A stretch of DNA of 61,613 bases, taken from contig JBKECP010000010.1 in assembly GCA_047974765.1 (NCBI GenBank), forward strand, positions 1 to 61,613, written 5' to 3'. Source of the stretch: JBKECP01 sp047974765. GTDB lineage: Bacteria > Pseudomonadota > Gammaproteobacteria > Pseudomonadales > Halieaceae. The position numbers and the translations under genes were made by a program. The notes below the pieces were generated by a model. It did not search any database and was not told the DNA's origin. It saw only the letters and a program-made list of their open reading frames with translations. This document shows positions 36,344 to 46,218 of this stretch, piece by piece (the first letter of the stretch is position 1; each line of letters starts with the position of its first letter).

Positions 36344-39154
36344 TCAGAAGACCAGTTTGATATTTGCATAATATTGTCGCAGTCCCGGATCAGAAAATGT
36401 ACTGTAATACATATTTGAAAACTGATAATCCGCCTGGCTTTCATTAAAAACATTCTTGATGCCAAAACCGATCTCCGGCTGCCCGACAATATTATTGAAA
36501 GGCAGTTTTACCCGTGCAAACATATCGTGATAAATCTGTGAGGGAATGCGATTATCATTGTGATCCAGCAAAGCTGCATTGGCAGTGATCCGGTACTTAC
36601 CGTAATACTGGGTACTCCAGCCAATACTCCAAAGCTCACTGGGTTGCAGGCTTATCGTTGATGTTGCACGATGACGTATAGGGCCTTCATTATACGGGTC
36701 ATTGAGATAGCTCGATGCATCTGCGTTCAAACTCTCTTGCTGATCATATTTGTCGGTATAGGTATAAGCCAGATCCAGCTTGAGTAAACCAATACGCTTC
36801 AGATCAGTGTTATAGCCAAGCTGTATATCCACACCACTGGTTTCCAGCCACAGGGCATTGAATGGTGTGGTATCAACACTGACAATATTGTCATTGTCGT
36901 CACGTTGCACACGACTGCCAAATACACTCTCATTATTGACAATATTTTGTGCCGACAGTGAAGTGATATTGTTTTCTTTTTTAATTTTAAAGTAATCAAT
37001 GGATAGCCTTAGTCCCGCAATGGCCTCAGGTGTTAATACCAGGCCAACATTAGTGCTTTTCGCCTCCTCCGGATCAAGACCGGGATTACCCCCTCCGACA
37101 GTAGACACATCCACCCGCAAACCGGTAATCGGGTCTATAATCGTCGACAAGGTATCGGCATCTACCGGGTCAGAAATTTCAGTAATGGTGGGTGTTTTGA
37201 AACCCTCACTATAGGAAGCTCGCAGCATAATCTGACTATTGGGAGAAAGACTAAAGCCCACCGTTGGAGAAAATTTTTCAAATGTTGCATTGGTATCTTC
37301 AGATCTCAACTCATTGCCTGTGGCATCGTAATTCTCATAGCGACCCGCCAACTGGACTTCAAGTTTTTCAATAAAAGAAACGTTCATATCCGAGGAAATC
37401 AATGGAACCGAGAGCTCACTGTAATAGCTGTTAATATCCTGCTGCTGGCGATTCAGAGGTGCTGATGGGTCATTGAGGTAAGTATGTTCAGGCCGCCCCT
37501 CACTTTTGTACTTCCGGTACTCCAGCCCCGTTGCCAGGGTGATATCACCCGCATACCAGGTGGCCAAAGTACCGAAAGCTCTAAGAGTTACAGAATTTAA
37601 TTCCTGATCTGCAAATGTAGTTGGACTACTCCAGTAAGGCAGAATATCCGGATTATATGTCATGGTGTCACGCAGCACATTGACCGTACCAGCAGCCAAC
37701 GCCTCATTATAAGCCCGGGTATCGGCACTTGTGCGACGACGGGCATCCCGATAAACATGCGCCTTGCTGTAAGTAATATCACCATTGAGCAGCCAGTTGG
37801 ATGTAAGCTGCCAGTTAAAACCCAGTGACGCACCGGAATTACGTGTACGATTATAACGGGGGGAACGTGTTACAAAATCTGAATTAACCGGGAAGGATAC
37901 CTGCACATCCTGGCCAAAAGGATTGTGGGGATTATCGGCAGAAATCGTCACATCTCTGAGGTTATGATAGCTGTGAAAAATACGGTTTTCATTTTCAGAA
38001 TAATTGGCATCCAGAAAAACACTGATACTTTGACTGAAATCACGCGTGATACTTAACCGAACGTCATCGCTATCAGATTCCGGTACCAGATTGTACAACC
38101 TGGATAAACGCGAACCTGAAGCCGGCATGCCTTGAAACATATTCAGATCATATTGACCCAGTGTGGCATATAAAGGTTCAACACCATCCTGCTCCCAGCC
38201 AGCATAACCTGAGGGCAGGTAGAGGTAACTTGCATCACTGACATCAGGAAACAGCGGGCTGCCATTACGACTGCGCACATTGACCAGATTGCCATAGGGC
38301 GGAGCAACAGCCTGATCACCATTCATACCGTAGATAGCATCCGGGTTATTGCGCAACTGATCTGCGCGCCAGTCGGTATGAAAATCACGGTCACCTGCCA
38401 GCAGACGATTGCTTTCCTGACGCTGTGCAGTGAGCATAATGCGGGTTCGACCTTCCTCCAGCGACAAACCACCAGTAAAGTTCAGCGTTATATCCCCCTG
38501 GTTTGAATCAAAACTATCGCCATAACGCACATTGACTTCGGCTCCTTCATAATCACGGCGCAAAATGACATTAATAACACCACCCAATGCATTGCCGCCA
38601 TAAATAGCCGAGGCTGAAGTGGGCAATACTTCAATACGCTCAATCGCCGCCAAGGGAATGTTATTAACATTTTGCTGATCACCCACATTTGAACGCCCCC
38701 GTTTACCAATACCCGCTCCCCTGCGGCCATTGATCAATACCAGTGTCTGATCGGCACCCAGCCCCCGCAAATTAAAACTGGATGACGAACCGGTCCAGCC
38801 ATTTGTTCTCGAACTCGCCGGCCCCGTACTCATTGGCAGCATGGTTCTCATAAGGTCTTCAACAGTCGATGCGCCGGAGTTTTCAATAAACGAACGATCA
38901 ATACTGATATAAGGTTGAACATCATCTTCTGAGCGGATCAGGTCCATATTTCCCGTGGCATAAGGCGATTCCAGTTTTTTTCCGTAAACTGTTATCTTTT
39001 CCATCACCGGCTGACTCTGTGACGAGCGCTCTTCTGCATTGCTGCCATGAATAAAAGTCAGGTTTATTAACAGCACTGGCAATATGATCTGAGCAGCCCT
39101 GCGATAATCAGTATTCCTTAAAAAAACTATTAATAACTTGTTTTTTGCATCCAT
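36344..39154 (-). CDS. TonB-dependent outer membrane receptor
   Basis: A 936-residue protein: signal peptide, a TonB-box-like MEKITVYGKK, a plug domain (IENSGASTVEDLMRTMLP, SSFNLRGLGADQTLVLINGRR, IPLAAIERIEVLPTSASAIYGGNALGGVINVIL) and a 22-strand barrel ending in the C-terminal phenylalanine (YANIKLVF). These receptors import iron chelates, cobalamin, sugars or other large ligands. The ATG giving MDAKNK is chosen over an upstream start 29 codons earlier because of the AGGGG ribosome site. A Fur-box-like sequence lies 160 nt upstream, which suggests iron control. Confidence 0.94.
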   Translation of the reverse strand: MDAKNKLLIVFLRNTDYRRAAQIILPVLLINLTFIHGSNAEERSSQSQPVMEKITVYGKKLESPYATGNMDLIRSEDDVQPYISIDRSFIENSGASTVEDLMRTMLPMSTGPASSRTNGWTGSSSSFNLRGLGADQTLVLINGRRGAGIGKRGRSNVGDQQNVNNIPLAAIERIEVLPTSASAIYGGNALGGVINVILRRDYEGAEVNVRYGDSFDSNQGDITLNFTGGLSLEEGRTRIMLTAQRQESNRLLAGDRDFHTDWRADQLRNNPDAIYGMNGDQAVAPPYGNLVNVRSRNGSPLFPDVSDASYLYLPSGYAGWEQDGVEPLYATLGQYDLNMFQGMPASGSRLSRLYNLVPESDSDDVRLSITRDFSQSISVFLDANYSENENRIFHSYHNLRDVTISADNPHNPFGQDVQVSFPVNSDFVTRSPRYNRTRNSGASLGFNWQLTSNWLLNGDITYSKAHVYRDARRRTSADTRAYNEALAAGTVNVLRDTMTYNPDILPYWSSPTTFADQELNSVTLRAFGTLATWYAGDITLATGLEYRKYKSEGRPEHTYLNDPSAPLNRQQQDINSYYSELSVPLISSDMNVSFIEKLEVQLAGRYENYDATGNELRSEDTNATFEKFSPTVGFSLSPNSQIMLRASYSEGFKTPTITEISDPVDADTLSTIIDPITGLRVDVSTVGGGNPGLDPEEAKSTNVGLVLTPEAIAGLRLSIDYFKIKKENNITSLSAQNIVNNESVFGSRVQRDDNDNIVSVDTTPFNALWLETSGVDIQLGYNTDLKRIGLLKLDLAYTYTDKYDQQESLNADASSYLNDPYNEGPIRHRATSTISLQPSELWSIGWSTQYYGKYRITANAALLDHNDNRIPSQIYHDMFARVKLPFNNIVGQPEIGFGIKNVFNESQADYQFSNMYYSTFSDPGLRQYYANIKLVF

Positions 39155-39312
39155 ATTCAAAAATCCCCTACCTTTATAATGAATAAAAATCAACTGTCGC
39201 AGGCAAACGCTTATGCGCAGGAAAACCAGAGTAAAAAGCATTAATATATTTCTTTTGATTTGCGCATAAGGAACGCTATACGCATATCAGAGCTGGTTTA
39301 TTAAATATCACA

Positions 39313-39331
39313 AATGATAATCATAATCATT
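39313..39331 (-). promoter_or_regulatory. Fur-box-like site upstream of the TonB receptor
   Basis: AATGATAATCATAATCATT is a 19-bp near-palindrome close to the Fur consensus (GATAATGATAATCATTATC). It sits in an A+T-rich stretch about 160 nt before the receptor ATG and after the alcohol dehydrogenase stop, so it would control the receptor rather than the dehydrogenase. Confidence 0.65.
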
Positions 39332-39568
39332 AACTACATTCTCTTTATTAATTATTCTTGATAAGGCTTTACAAGCAGACAGAATCAGTTGGCACACCTT
39401 CATCGGCAAAAGGCATACTCGAACATATTATTCAGGAGCAGTACTTTAAAAAATTGGGGCGAAACAGGATCCGCTATCGCGAACTTAAAGATATTTGTAC
39501 ATCTGAGGCGGGAAACCGGGCAGACTGAAACCAGCCTGCCCTGAAAACATCATCAGGCAAAACAGTAA

Positions 39569-41770
39569 TCAGTGAGTGCTTTGTGAAGCCTTCTCTACAC
39601 TCTTTACAGAGTTTATTTTTTCCATGTTACCTGCCTTCCCTGTACTTTCTTTATTCACTGCCTTCTGCTCGTGCTTCAGCAGCTCTGCACGCCAGTGATG
39701 ACTGCGCTCGATAATGTACTGGCGGATACTTTCCACCTGATCAGTATCAAGAATACCGCCAAAAACCGGCATGCCCTTGTTGGAACGCAGGCCATAAACA
39801 ATGGGTAAAAAGTCTGCCTGTGTCTGCTCAGACATATAGCGCAGATCCGGGATAATATCTGCACTCATAGCCGACAAGCCATGACAAAGACCACAGTGTT
39901 TACCAAACAGATCACTGCCTTTAGCCAGTGTTTCGGCATCAGCCTCCAGCGGCGGTGGCGAAGGTGGTTCAATCGTCCGGCGGCGCACCGGCGGCATGGT
40001 TTGCTTACCACCGATCTTGAAAACATACAGACGCGAATCGGCAACCACATGAGTCCGATAGGCAAGAGCACCAAAGGTGATGGGGAAGGCCCCCCCCCAA
40101 CCTACGTTGAAAGCAACATACTGTTCGCCATCAACCTCGTAGCTTATGGGCGCAGCCACTACACCGCTGGATACTTCACGCTCCCACAGCGGTTTGCCGC
40201 TGTCGGCGGCATAGGCCAGCACACGTCCATCCGCCGTCCCCTGAAATACCAGATTACCAGCGGTAGTCAGCGTTCCGCCATTACCAACATGTTCATAAGG
40301 CTGTTGCCAACGGGCTTCCTGTTTTACAGGGTCCCAGGCAACCAGGTTGCCACGATAAATGCCGGCCAGCTTTTCCACGTCTTCAATGGTTTCTGGAACA
40401 GTGGGAATCACCATACCCAGATTGGGAACACCTGGCTTGGTCGGCGTTGATTTTTCCAGCGGACTGAAGTGCTCCATCGTCACCTGCTGGGGGATATAAA
40501 CCAGGCCGGTATTCGGGTTATAACTCATCGGATACCAGTTATGGGCTCCCTGAGATCCAGGAAAAACAATTTTTGGCTCCGATGAAGTCCAATAATCCGC
40601 GGCCTCCCGGTCTATAATCGGGCGGCCGGTTTTTGGGTCAACACCCTTGGCCCAGGTTATTTTGCCATAGGCCTCGGCTGATAAAAATTCACCCGTGGCG
40701 GCATCAAGTACATAGAAAAAACCATTTTTTGGCGCCTGCATAACAACCCGCCGTGGCTTTCCATCAATAGGCAGGGTACTTACAATAATGTGTTGTGTTG
40801 CCGTGTAATCCCAGGCATCACCGGGGGTCGTTTGGTAATGCCAGACATACTCTCCAGTATCGGGCCGCAGGGCGACGATAGAGGAAACAAACAGATTATC
40901 ACCCTTACCCTCAGAGCGCAGTTGCGGATTCCAGAAGGAGCCATTGCCCACACCGATATACAATAGATCCAGATCCGGATCATATGCCATGGAGTCCCAG
41001 ACTGTTCCACCACCACCCTGCTTCCAGTACTCATCGCCATACCAGGTCTTGCGTATCATGGTTATGGTTTCTGTTTCATCACCCTTGGCCGGGTCACCCG
41101 GTACGGTAAAGAAACGCCAGAGCAGTTCACCGCTGTCTACATCATAGGCTGAGATATAGCCTCGCACGCCAAACTCGGCACCGCCATTACCAATAATTAC
41201 CTTTCCTTTAACAATACGCGGAGCACCTGAAATAGTGTAATTGCGATCCGGGTCAACCAGGGTATTGACCGACCAGGCCAGCTCACCTGTTTTGGCATCC
41301 AGAGCTTCCAGGCGGCCGTCATATACCCCGACATAGACTTTATCACCCCATACAGCCACCCCCCGGTTGGCAGCGTCGCAGCAGCCACGCCCCTGAATGC
41401 CACGCCAGACCTTGGGGTCATAACGCCACAGCTCTTTACCGGTTTTAGCGTCCAGAGCAAAAACCATGCTATACGCGCCCGTTGTGTAAAGTACGCCATC
41501 AACCATTACAGGCGTCCCTTCTATCACTCGGTCAAGCTCGTATTTATAGGACCAGGCCAACCCCAGATCACCCACATTTTTATCGTTGATAGCGGTCAGC
41601 GGAACAAAGCGCTCTTCACCGTAGTTACGGCCATGGCTCATCCAGTTGCCGGGCTCATCATCCGCTGCATTCAACCGTTTTTCTGTTACCGGGGCGGCCA
41701 GTGCAGTCGGTATAAGACAGGCAGAGAGTACCAGGGCACCAAGGAAGTGCTTCTTGTTATGATTGAGCAT
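39569..41770 (-). CDS. PQQ-dependent quinohemoprotein alcohol dehydrogenase
   Basis: A 733-residue periplasmic enzyme: signal peptide (to about residue 25), an eight-bladed PQQ propeller (about 35-590) with the vicinal disulfide Cys130-Cys131 and the tryptophan-docking repeats, then a C-terminal cytochrome c domain with CGLCH (626-630) and a Met in RSNKGMPVFGG as the sixth haem ligand. It oxidises alcohols and passes electrons from PQQ through haem c. The active-site text is WDYTATQ: Asp321 is followed two residues later by Thr, not by the second Asp of lanthanide enzymes, so calcium is the likely metal. PQQ synthesis genes are not in the window. Confidence 0.95.
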   Translation of the reverse strand: MLNHNKKHFLGALVLSACLIPTALAAPVTEKRLNAADDEPGNWMSHGRNYGEERFVPLTAINDKNVGDLGLAWSYKYELDRVIEGTPVMVDGVLYTTGAYSMVFALDAKTGKELWRYDPKVWRGIQGRGCCDAANRGVAVWGDKVYVGVYDGRLEALDAKTGELAWSVNTLVDPDRNYTISGAPRIVKGKVIIGNGGAEFGVRGYISAYDVDSGELLWRFFTVPGDPAKGDETETITMIRKTWYGDEYWKQGGGGTVWDSMAYDPDLDLLYIGVGNGSFWNPQLRSEGKGDNLFVSSIVALRPDTGEYVWHYQTTPGDAWDYTATQHIIVSTLPIDGKPRRVVMQAPKNGFFYVLDAATGEFLSAEAYGKITWAKGVDPKTGRPIIDREAADYWTSSEPKIVFPGSQGAHNWYPMSYNPNTGLVYIPQQVTMEHFSPLEKSTPTKPGVPNLGMVIPTVPETIEDVEKLAGIYRGNLVAWDPVKQEARWQQPYEHVGNGGTLTTAGNLVFQGTADGRVLAYAADSGKPLWEREVSSGVVAAPISYEVDGEQYVAFNVGWGGAFPITFGALAYRTHVVADSRLYVFKIGGKQTMPPVRRRTIEPPSPPPLEADAETLAKGSDLFGKHCGLCHGLSAMSADIIPDLRYMSEQTQADFLPIVYGLRSNKGMPVFGGILDTDQVESIRQYIIERSHHWRAELLKHEQKAVNKESTGKAGNMEKINSVKSVEKASQSTH

Positions 41771-41980
41771 CGTACAGATATCCTCTTTGTATTAGCTAAT
41801 AGCTGTAGTGTAGGAGAAAATGGGGAGTAGATACCTCATTTTTTGTAGAAGAGGTGGCCGGACAAAAGCTTTTTTATATATCCAGCTCATCCATCGCCAG
41901 GGATAGGTCTTTGCTGCAGGCAAGTTCGTATTCATGACATCAAATCCGTCAAATAACGACAAATATTCTTCTGTCGTACC

Positions 41981-43177
41981 TTAAATATTACGCACACGCC
42001 GATAAGCCGCATCGCCTATATCAGCGCTGACAGTCTCACCCAGCTGGTGGGCCGCCAGTATGGCCGCTCTTACCGCATCAGCGTCCAGGGGCTGTAACAA
42101 ATTACCGATAAAAGGAAAGGCCAGCGTCCCCTCTACCAAAGTATCCAGCACCGTCTGATCACCTGACGAAAGCCCCAGCTGGCCCAAATGTACCGGCAGA
42201 CCAATAGCAGCAAAAAATTCTGCCACTTTTAACGCTTCCACGCGCTGCTCCTGCACCATCAACTGTGCCAGTGTGCCAAAGGCCACCATTTCGCCATGTA
42301 AATAGTCATCGTGCACCTGCGGCAGCAAAGTAAAGCTCTGCGCCACACCGTGTGCTGCCGCCAAACCACCACTTTCAAAGCCCAATCCACTGAGCAGGGT
42401 ATTGGCTTCAACTACATTTTCCAAAGCCGCATCTACACGGTTGGCGACAACGGCTGCCGCCGCCGCCGTACCATCCTGAAACAATGTTTTTGCACAGGCT
42501 TCGGCAATGGCCTGTGCGGCCAGTGTCGGCCGGGTACCAACTCCGTTGATGCCAGACGGATTACTCCAGCAGGCAACAGCTTCGTACCAGGTTGCCATTG
42601 CATCACCCATACCAGCAACAAGATAGCGCTCAGGTGCTGCGGCAATAATTTCAGTATCCACCAATACCAGTACAGGGTGTTCAGGAAAGAACTCGACATC
42701 AACACTGACCCCTTCAGGGGTGTAAATCACCGACAGGGCCGAACAGGGCGCATCATTGGAGGCCAGCGTCGGTATAATCACCACCGGCACCCCCAAACGA
42801 TATGCTACAGCCTTGCCGGCATCAACACATTTGCCACCGCCAAAGGCAACCAGACAGCCGACATTGCACACAGCCAGACGATCCGCATGTGCAGTAATTT
42901 CCTCCAGCGAGCTCTCGCCCTGAAATTCACTCCACTCAGGCTCAATATTTGCCTCACGCAAAATTTTCTCCAGGCGTTGACCTTCAGCCTGGCGTCCTCT
43001 GGGTGAAAGCATGATGCCTGCCCGTGAGCAGGACAGTACCGACAGATAACGCCCCAGGCCATCGAGCACACCTGGTCCCTGAATATAGCGATGAGGTGAG
43101 ACAAAGGCTCGCGGCAAAGAACCATTATTAGGACAACCCAGTACATCAAAAGGAAAGTAGGTAGCAGCTTTGGTCAT
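41981..43177 (-). CDS. Iron-containing/GldA-type alcohol dehydrogenase
   Basis: A 398-residue NAD(P)-dependent dehydrogenase of the glycerol dehydrogenase/iron-ADH superfamily. NAD-binding Gly-rich text VAFGGGKCVDAGKAVA follows a Rossmann-like start, and metal ligands appear in GMGDAMATW (Asp), AAAHGVAQS (His) and YLHGEMVAFG (His). GldA proteins oxidise glycerol or related polyols and reduce the ketone. The gene is monocistronic, upstream of the quinohemoprotein gene on the same strand; a shared alcohol or polyol pathway is possible but not shown. Confidence 0.88.
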   Translation of the reverse strand: MTKAATYFPFDVLGCPNNGSLPRAFVSPHRYIQGPGVLDGLGRYLSVLSCSRAGIMLSPRGRQAEGQRLEKILREANIEPEWSEFQGESSLEEITAHADRLAVCNVGCLVAFGGGKCVDAGKAVAYRLGVPVVIIPTLASNDAPCSALSVIYTPEGVSVDVEFFPEHPVLVLVDTEIIAAAPERYLVAGMGDAMATWYEAVACWSNPSGINGVGTRPTLAAQAIAEACAKTLFQDGTAAAAAVVANRVDAALENVVEANTLLSGLGFESGGLAAAHGVAQSFTLLPQVHDDYLHGEMVAFGTLAQLMVQEQRVEALKVAEFFAAIGLPVHLGQLGLSSGDQTVLDTLVEGTLAFPFIGNLLQPLDADAVRAAILAAHQLGETVSADIGDAAYRRVRNI

Positions 43178-43552
43178 AAACTGGTTCTCTTGACACTTTT
43201 ATATTATTGAAAGCAACGGCTACTGAAGGTTGTTAGCAGATTGTCTACCAACCGCCTCTGTTACTCCAAACCGGATGCAAGACAGTCATACAGCAGATAG
43301 TGACAAAGCAGGTCCGGAACATACCGGAGTGGTAACTATCAATTTCAATTTGGCCAAACTGAACATAAATACCTGCCGGGACAATACGGCACTCACTATT
43401 GCAAACCACACGCTGGCAACACCCGGTGTTGATGTCTTAACCTCCACGGGTAATATATCCATCATTCATCACTGCGAGCAAAAGTATAGCCCTCCTTAGT
43501 GGCAAATTTCCAATGGCTTTAGCCTATCAAATAGCCGTCCTCTTGATCTTTA
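43178..43552. other. Intergenic stretch between the GldA-like and YbhB-like genes
   Basis: About 375 bp. A plus-strand frame of 89 codons (43230-43499) exists but has no ribosome site, no conserved motif and unfavourable composition, so no gene is called. Confidence 0.5.
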
Positions 43553-44032
43553 TCAATCCCGGCGGAAAGTTCCCATCAGGCGGTTCATACCCAGAATGTG
43601 GGGTTCAATCCGCTCCAGCAGCTCAGCCTGCTCCAGTCCATCCGGCAAAGAGGGCTCCACATTCAATGCCAACACCCAAAAATAATAGTGATGCAAACCA
43701 TGCCCATGCGGCGGTGTCGGGCCATTATAGCCACTATTACCAAAGTCATTGCGACCTTGCGCATAATAACTCACACCCTCAGCCAGCGTATTCACATCTG
43801 GCGGAATGTTATACAACACCCAGTGGGTAAAGCCGTAGGTGCCATATTCACGCACCAATGGCGCATCGGGATCATGGCAGAAAATGGCAAAAGAACGGGT
43901 ACCTGCCGGTGCATTTCGCCAGGATAATGCCGGTGAAATATCCTCACCTTCAACAGTGTGTTTATCAGGAATACCCTCATTTGTGGTGAAGGCGGTAGAC
44001 GTCAGTTCCAGATCAGATAGTGCAAAACCCAT
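43553..44032 (-). CDS. YbhB/YbcL Raf-kinase-inhibitor-like protein
   Basis: A 159-residue protein of the PEBP family. Family text includes GEDISPALSWRNAPAGTRSFAIFCHDPDAP, GFTHWVLYNIPPDV and YNGPTPPHGHGLHHYYFWVLALN, covering the ligand-binding pocket (the DPDAP and GPxPPxGxxHxY motifs). Bacterial members are small soluble proteins of unknown ligand. The ATG giving MGFALSDLE is used because AGAGG lies 7 nt upstream; the frame is open 27 more codons. Confidence 0.94.
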   Translation of the reverse strand: MGFALSDLELTSTAFTTNEGIPDKHTVEGEDISPALSWRNAPAGTRSFAIFCHDPDAPLVREYGTYGFTHWVLYNIPPDVNTLAEGVSYYAQGRNDFGNSGYNGPTPPHGHGLHHYYFWVLALNVEPSLPDGLEQAELLERIEPHILGMNRLMGTFRRD

Positions 44033-44137
44033 CGAAGTGCCTCTTGTTGCCAAAGACCATGCATCAGAAAGTTCAAACGTCAAGCCTATCAGAAGCCACT
44101 GCCATACGCCCACCTAAAAAACACCTGCTCAGCTATC

Positions 44138-44167
44138 AAGCTGGCAATCCATGTTGCCGGACTAATA
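44138..44167. repeat. Short hairpin repeat upstream of mltA
   Basis: GGCAATCCATGTTGCC forms a short stem (GGCAA/TTGCC) and is followed by GGACTAATA. A related sequence lies after the mltA stop. The similarity covers about 25 nt with several mismatches. Confidence 0.45.
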
Positions 44168-44269
44168 TCACAAACAAAGCACCAAATAACACCAGAAGCC
44201 TGTTTGCCCCCTTATTCTCGCTCTGCACTTTCGCTAAACTTGCGCCACGCTCACAATCTTATTAAAGCC

Positions 44270-45310
44270 ATGACGTTTAAATCCGCATATGCTTTGCTAC
44301 TGGCAATCCTTATCAGCACAATTTCTTTTGACGTGACCCATGCAGATGAGCTGAAATTTTCACAGTTATCCGGCTGGCAGTCTGATGATATGCACGAAGT
44401 CTGGAGCAGCTGGCAAAAATCATGTCATGCACTGCGAAAAAAACAACAGCCAAAGTGGATCAACTTATGTGATCAGGCAGATAAAATCACCCCGACCAGA
44501 ACCAACATAAGGCACTACTTTGAACGCTATTTCACATTAAAGTTACTCACCAATACCGACGGTTCCAGCGAAGGCCTTATCACCGGTTATTACGAGCCGG
44601 TTTTGCGAGGCAGCCAACAAAAAAATAGCGTATACAAATATCCCATATACAAAAAGCCCACTGATTCAACACTGCTGAAGCTGTCGCGCAAACAAATTGA
44701 AACACACGCTGAAAAGTTCAGGGATGATGTCCTTCTATGGACAGACAACCCCTACGATCTGTTTTTTCTTCATGTTCAGGGCAGTGGACAGGTTGAACTT
44801 GCCAATGGGCAGCGTAAAGCACTGGTGTATGCCGACAATAACGGCCATGAATACACATCGATAGGCAAGGTATTGATTAAGCAGGGAGCCATAAAAAAAG
44901 AGGCGCTTTCACTACAAACCTTAAAGACCTGGCTCAACAACAATCCGGCACAAGCTACTACCATATTGCAACAGAACCAGCGCTATATATTCTTCGATCT
45001 TATTGACATCCCCGAACAACAAAGCGGCCCCAGAGGTTCTTTGAATGTCGCCTTGACACCACAGCGCAGTATTGCAATTGATCCCAGATATGTTCCACCG
45101 GGCAGCCCGGTTTTTTTGCAAACCACCTTGCCTGACGACGGCACACAAGCCCGGATATTTAATCGCCTTGTATTTGCCCAGGACACCGGTGCAGCTATCA
45201 AGGGAAAAATTCGGGCCGATGTATTTTTTGGTCAGGGTGCACAGGCTAAATTCCTGGCGGGAAACATGAATCAGCAGGGGAAAATGTATTTATTGCAACC
45301 ACGCTATTAA
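44270..45310 (+). CDS. mltA: Membrane-bound-type lytic transglycosylase A homologue
   Basis: A 346-residue protein that cleaves the glycan strands of peptidoglycan to 1,6-anhydro-muropeptides. It contains the MltA domain text ITGYYEPVLRGS, VQGSGQVELANGQRKALVYADNNGHEY and the 3D domain with the catalytic Asp (FAQDTGAAIKGKIRADVFFGQG). A signal peptide precedes residue 26 or so (MTFKSAYALLLAILISTISF). No lipobox cysteine was found, so this copy may be periplasmic rather than a lipoprotein like E. coli MltA. The ATG is preceded by an A+G-rich tract only. Two short hairpin repeats lie upstream and downstream. Confidence 0.92.
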   Translation: MTFKSAYALLLAILISTISFDVTHADELKFSQLSGWQSDDMHEVWSSWQKSCHALRKKQQPKWINLCDQADKITPTRTNIRHYFERYFTLKLLTNTDGSSEGLITGYYEPVLRGSQQKNSVYKYPIYKKPTDSTLLKLSRKQIETHAEKFRDDVLLWTDNPYDLFFLHVQGSGQVELANGQRKALVYADNNGHEYTSIGKVLIKQGAIKKEALSLQTLKTWLNNNPAQATTILQQNQRYIFFDLIDIPEQQSGPRGSLNVALTPQRSIAIDPRYVPPGSPVFLQTTLPDDGTQARIFNRLVFAQDTGAAIKGKIRADVFFGQGAQAKFLAGNMNQQGKMYLLQPRY

Positions 45311-45359
45311 CCTGGCAAACAACTTCGTTGACGGTGGTGACACTTCTGTGTGCTGCTAT

Positions 45360-45392
45360 ATTAGCCCGACAATCCATGCAGCCGGATTAATA
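45360..45392. repeat. Short imperfect palindrome downstream of mltA
   Basis: An imperfect palindrome of about 32 nt reading ATTAGCCCGACAATCC then ATGCAGCCGGATTAAT. It shares AATCCATG and CCGG-TTAAT-type flanks with the repeat upstream of mltA. It may act as a terminator-like hairpin or be a small REP-type element. Confidence 0.4.
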
Positions 45393-45425
45393 ATTATACT
45401 CAAGGTCACTCTGAACAGTATTTCA

Positions 45426-46136
45426 TTAATCGCTATATGTCATATCTATTGTAATGCCGAGAAACTGGTCACTTCGATGTACAGATAACCAATTGTGACC
45501 CACTGGGTCAGAGCTTTGCCATAAAAACTCCTCCGTATTATTGATTTCATTATTGACAGCATTAATCATATATCCACCGACAGCAGCCACATCATCACCA
45601 AAAAGTTTATGCGCCAGGGCATCTACGGCACTGACAATACCCGGATAATCTTTCCGAAAGTCATGAACAAGGCGCACTGCACACCGCACCCTCACCACAT
45701 TATCGACCCGCCAGACAGTGTGCATGGTAAATATGGCTTCCTCTGCCGACCCCTGTATTTCAACCCCCGCCTGAAGAACGCCACCGTCAGGTGTAGTTCC
45801 CACAATCAGGCTGTCATCATCAGCCGCCGCTGCGGCAAGACTCTCTGCCGTATGTGAACGCATCGCGTGGCAAACCTTCGAGAAACGCTCAAGTAATTGT
45901 GTGGAATTATGGTCCGCAGCAACAGTTGCAGATAACTGCTCAGCAGTTGCGGCGGGATGAAACAGTGCCGCTATCAGCAATATCAGCACAATAAACCGTT
46001 CAATTATGTTCTTACAGCTACTGGCTTGCGCCACCTGTGACAGGTGCACAACAATAGCGTCAAGCACTGTCGGATACGATATCGACAAGTGTAAACATCC
46101 TTGGATCAGATCACTGGAATTTGAAAAAATACCCAA
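45426..46136 (-). CDS. Hypothetical exported protein
   Basis: A reading frame of 236 codons. A signal-peptide-like stretch (IIERFIVLILLIAALFHPAATAEQ) begins near residue 44, so the true start is probably an internal GTG rather than the first ATG, and the mature protein is about 170 residues. It has text EIQGSAEEAIFTMHTVWRVDNVVRVRCAVRLVHDF and a C-terminal NWLSVHRSDQFLGITIDMTYSD. Family not recognised. It is convergent with mltA. Confidence 0.6.
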   Translation of the reverse strand: MGIFSNSSDLIQGCLHLSISYPTVLDAIVVHLSQVAQASSCKNIIERFIVLILLIAALFHPAATAEQLSATVAADHNSTQLLERFSKVCHAMRSHTAESLAAAAADDDSLIVGTTPDGGVLQAGVEIQGSAEEAIFTMHTVWRVDNVVRVRCAVRLVHDFRKDYPGIVSAVDALAHKLFGDDVAAVGGYMINAVNNEINNTEEFLWQSSDPVGHNWLSVHRSDQFLGITIDMTYSD

Positions 46137-46218
46137 CCGAAATCCATCGGCCGGGCATTTTGAAATTTACCTAAAAACAGGGCTGCTTATTATCCAAGCC
46201 TTAAAATACAAGGCAATA

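Noticed and set aside
39569..41770. Lanthanide-dependent alcohol dehydrogenase
   Set aside because: The second Asp after the Asp-Tyr motif is Thr (WDYTATQ), as in calcium quinohemoprotein enzymes.
43230..43499. An 89-codon plus-strand frame in an intergenic stretch
   Set aside because: No ribosome site, no motif and no conserved look; probably chance.
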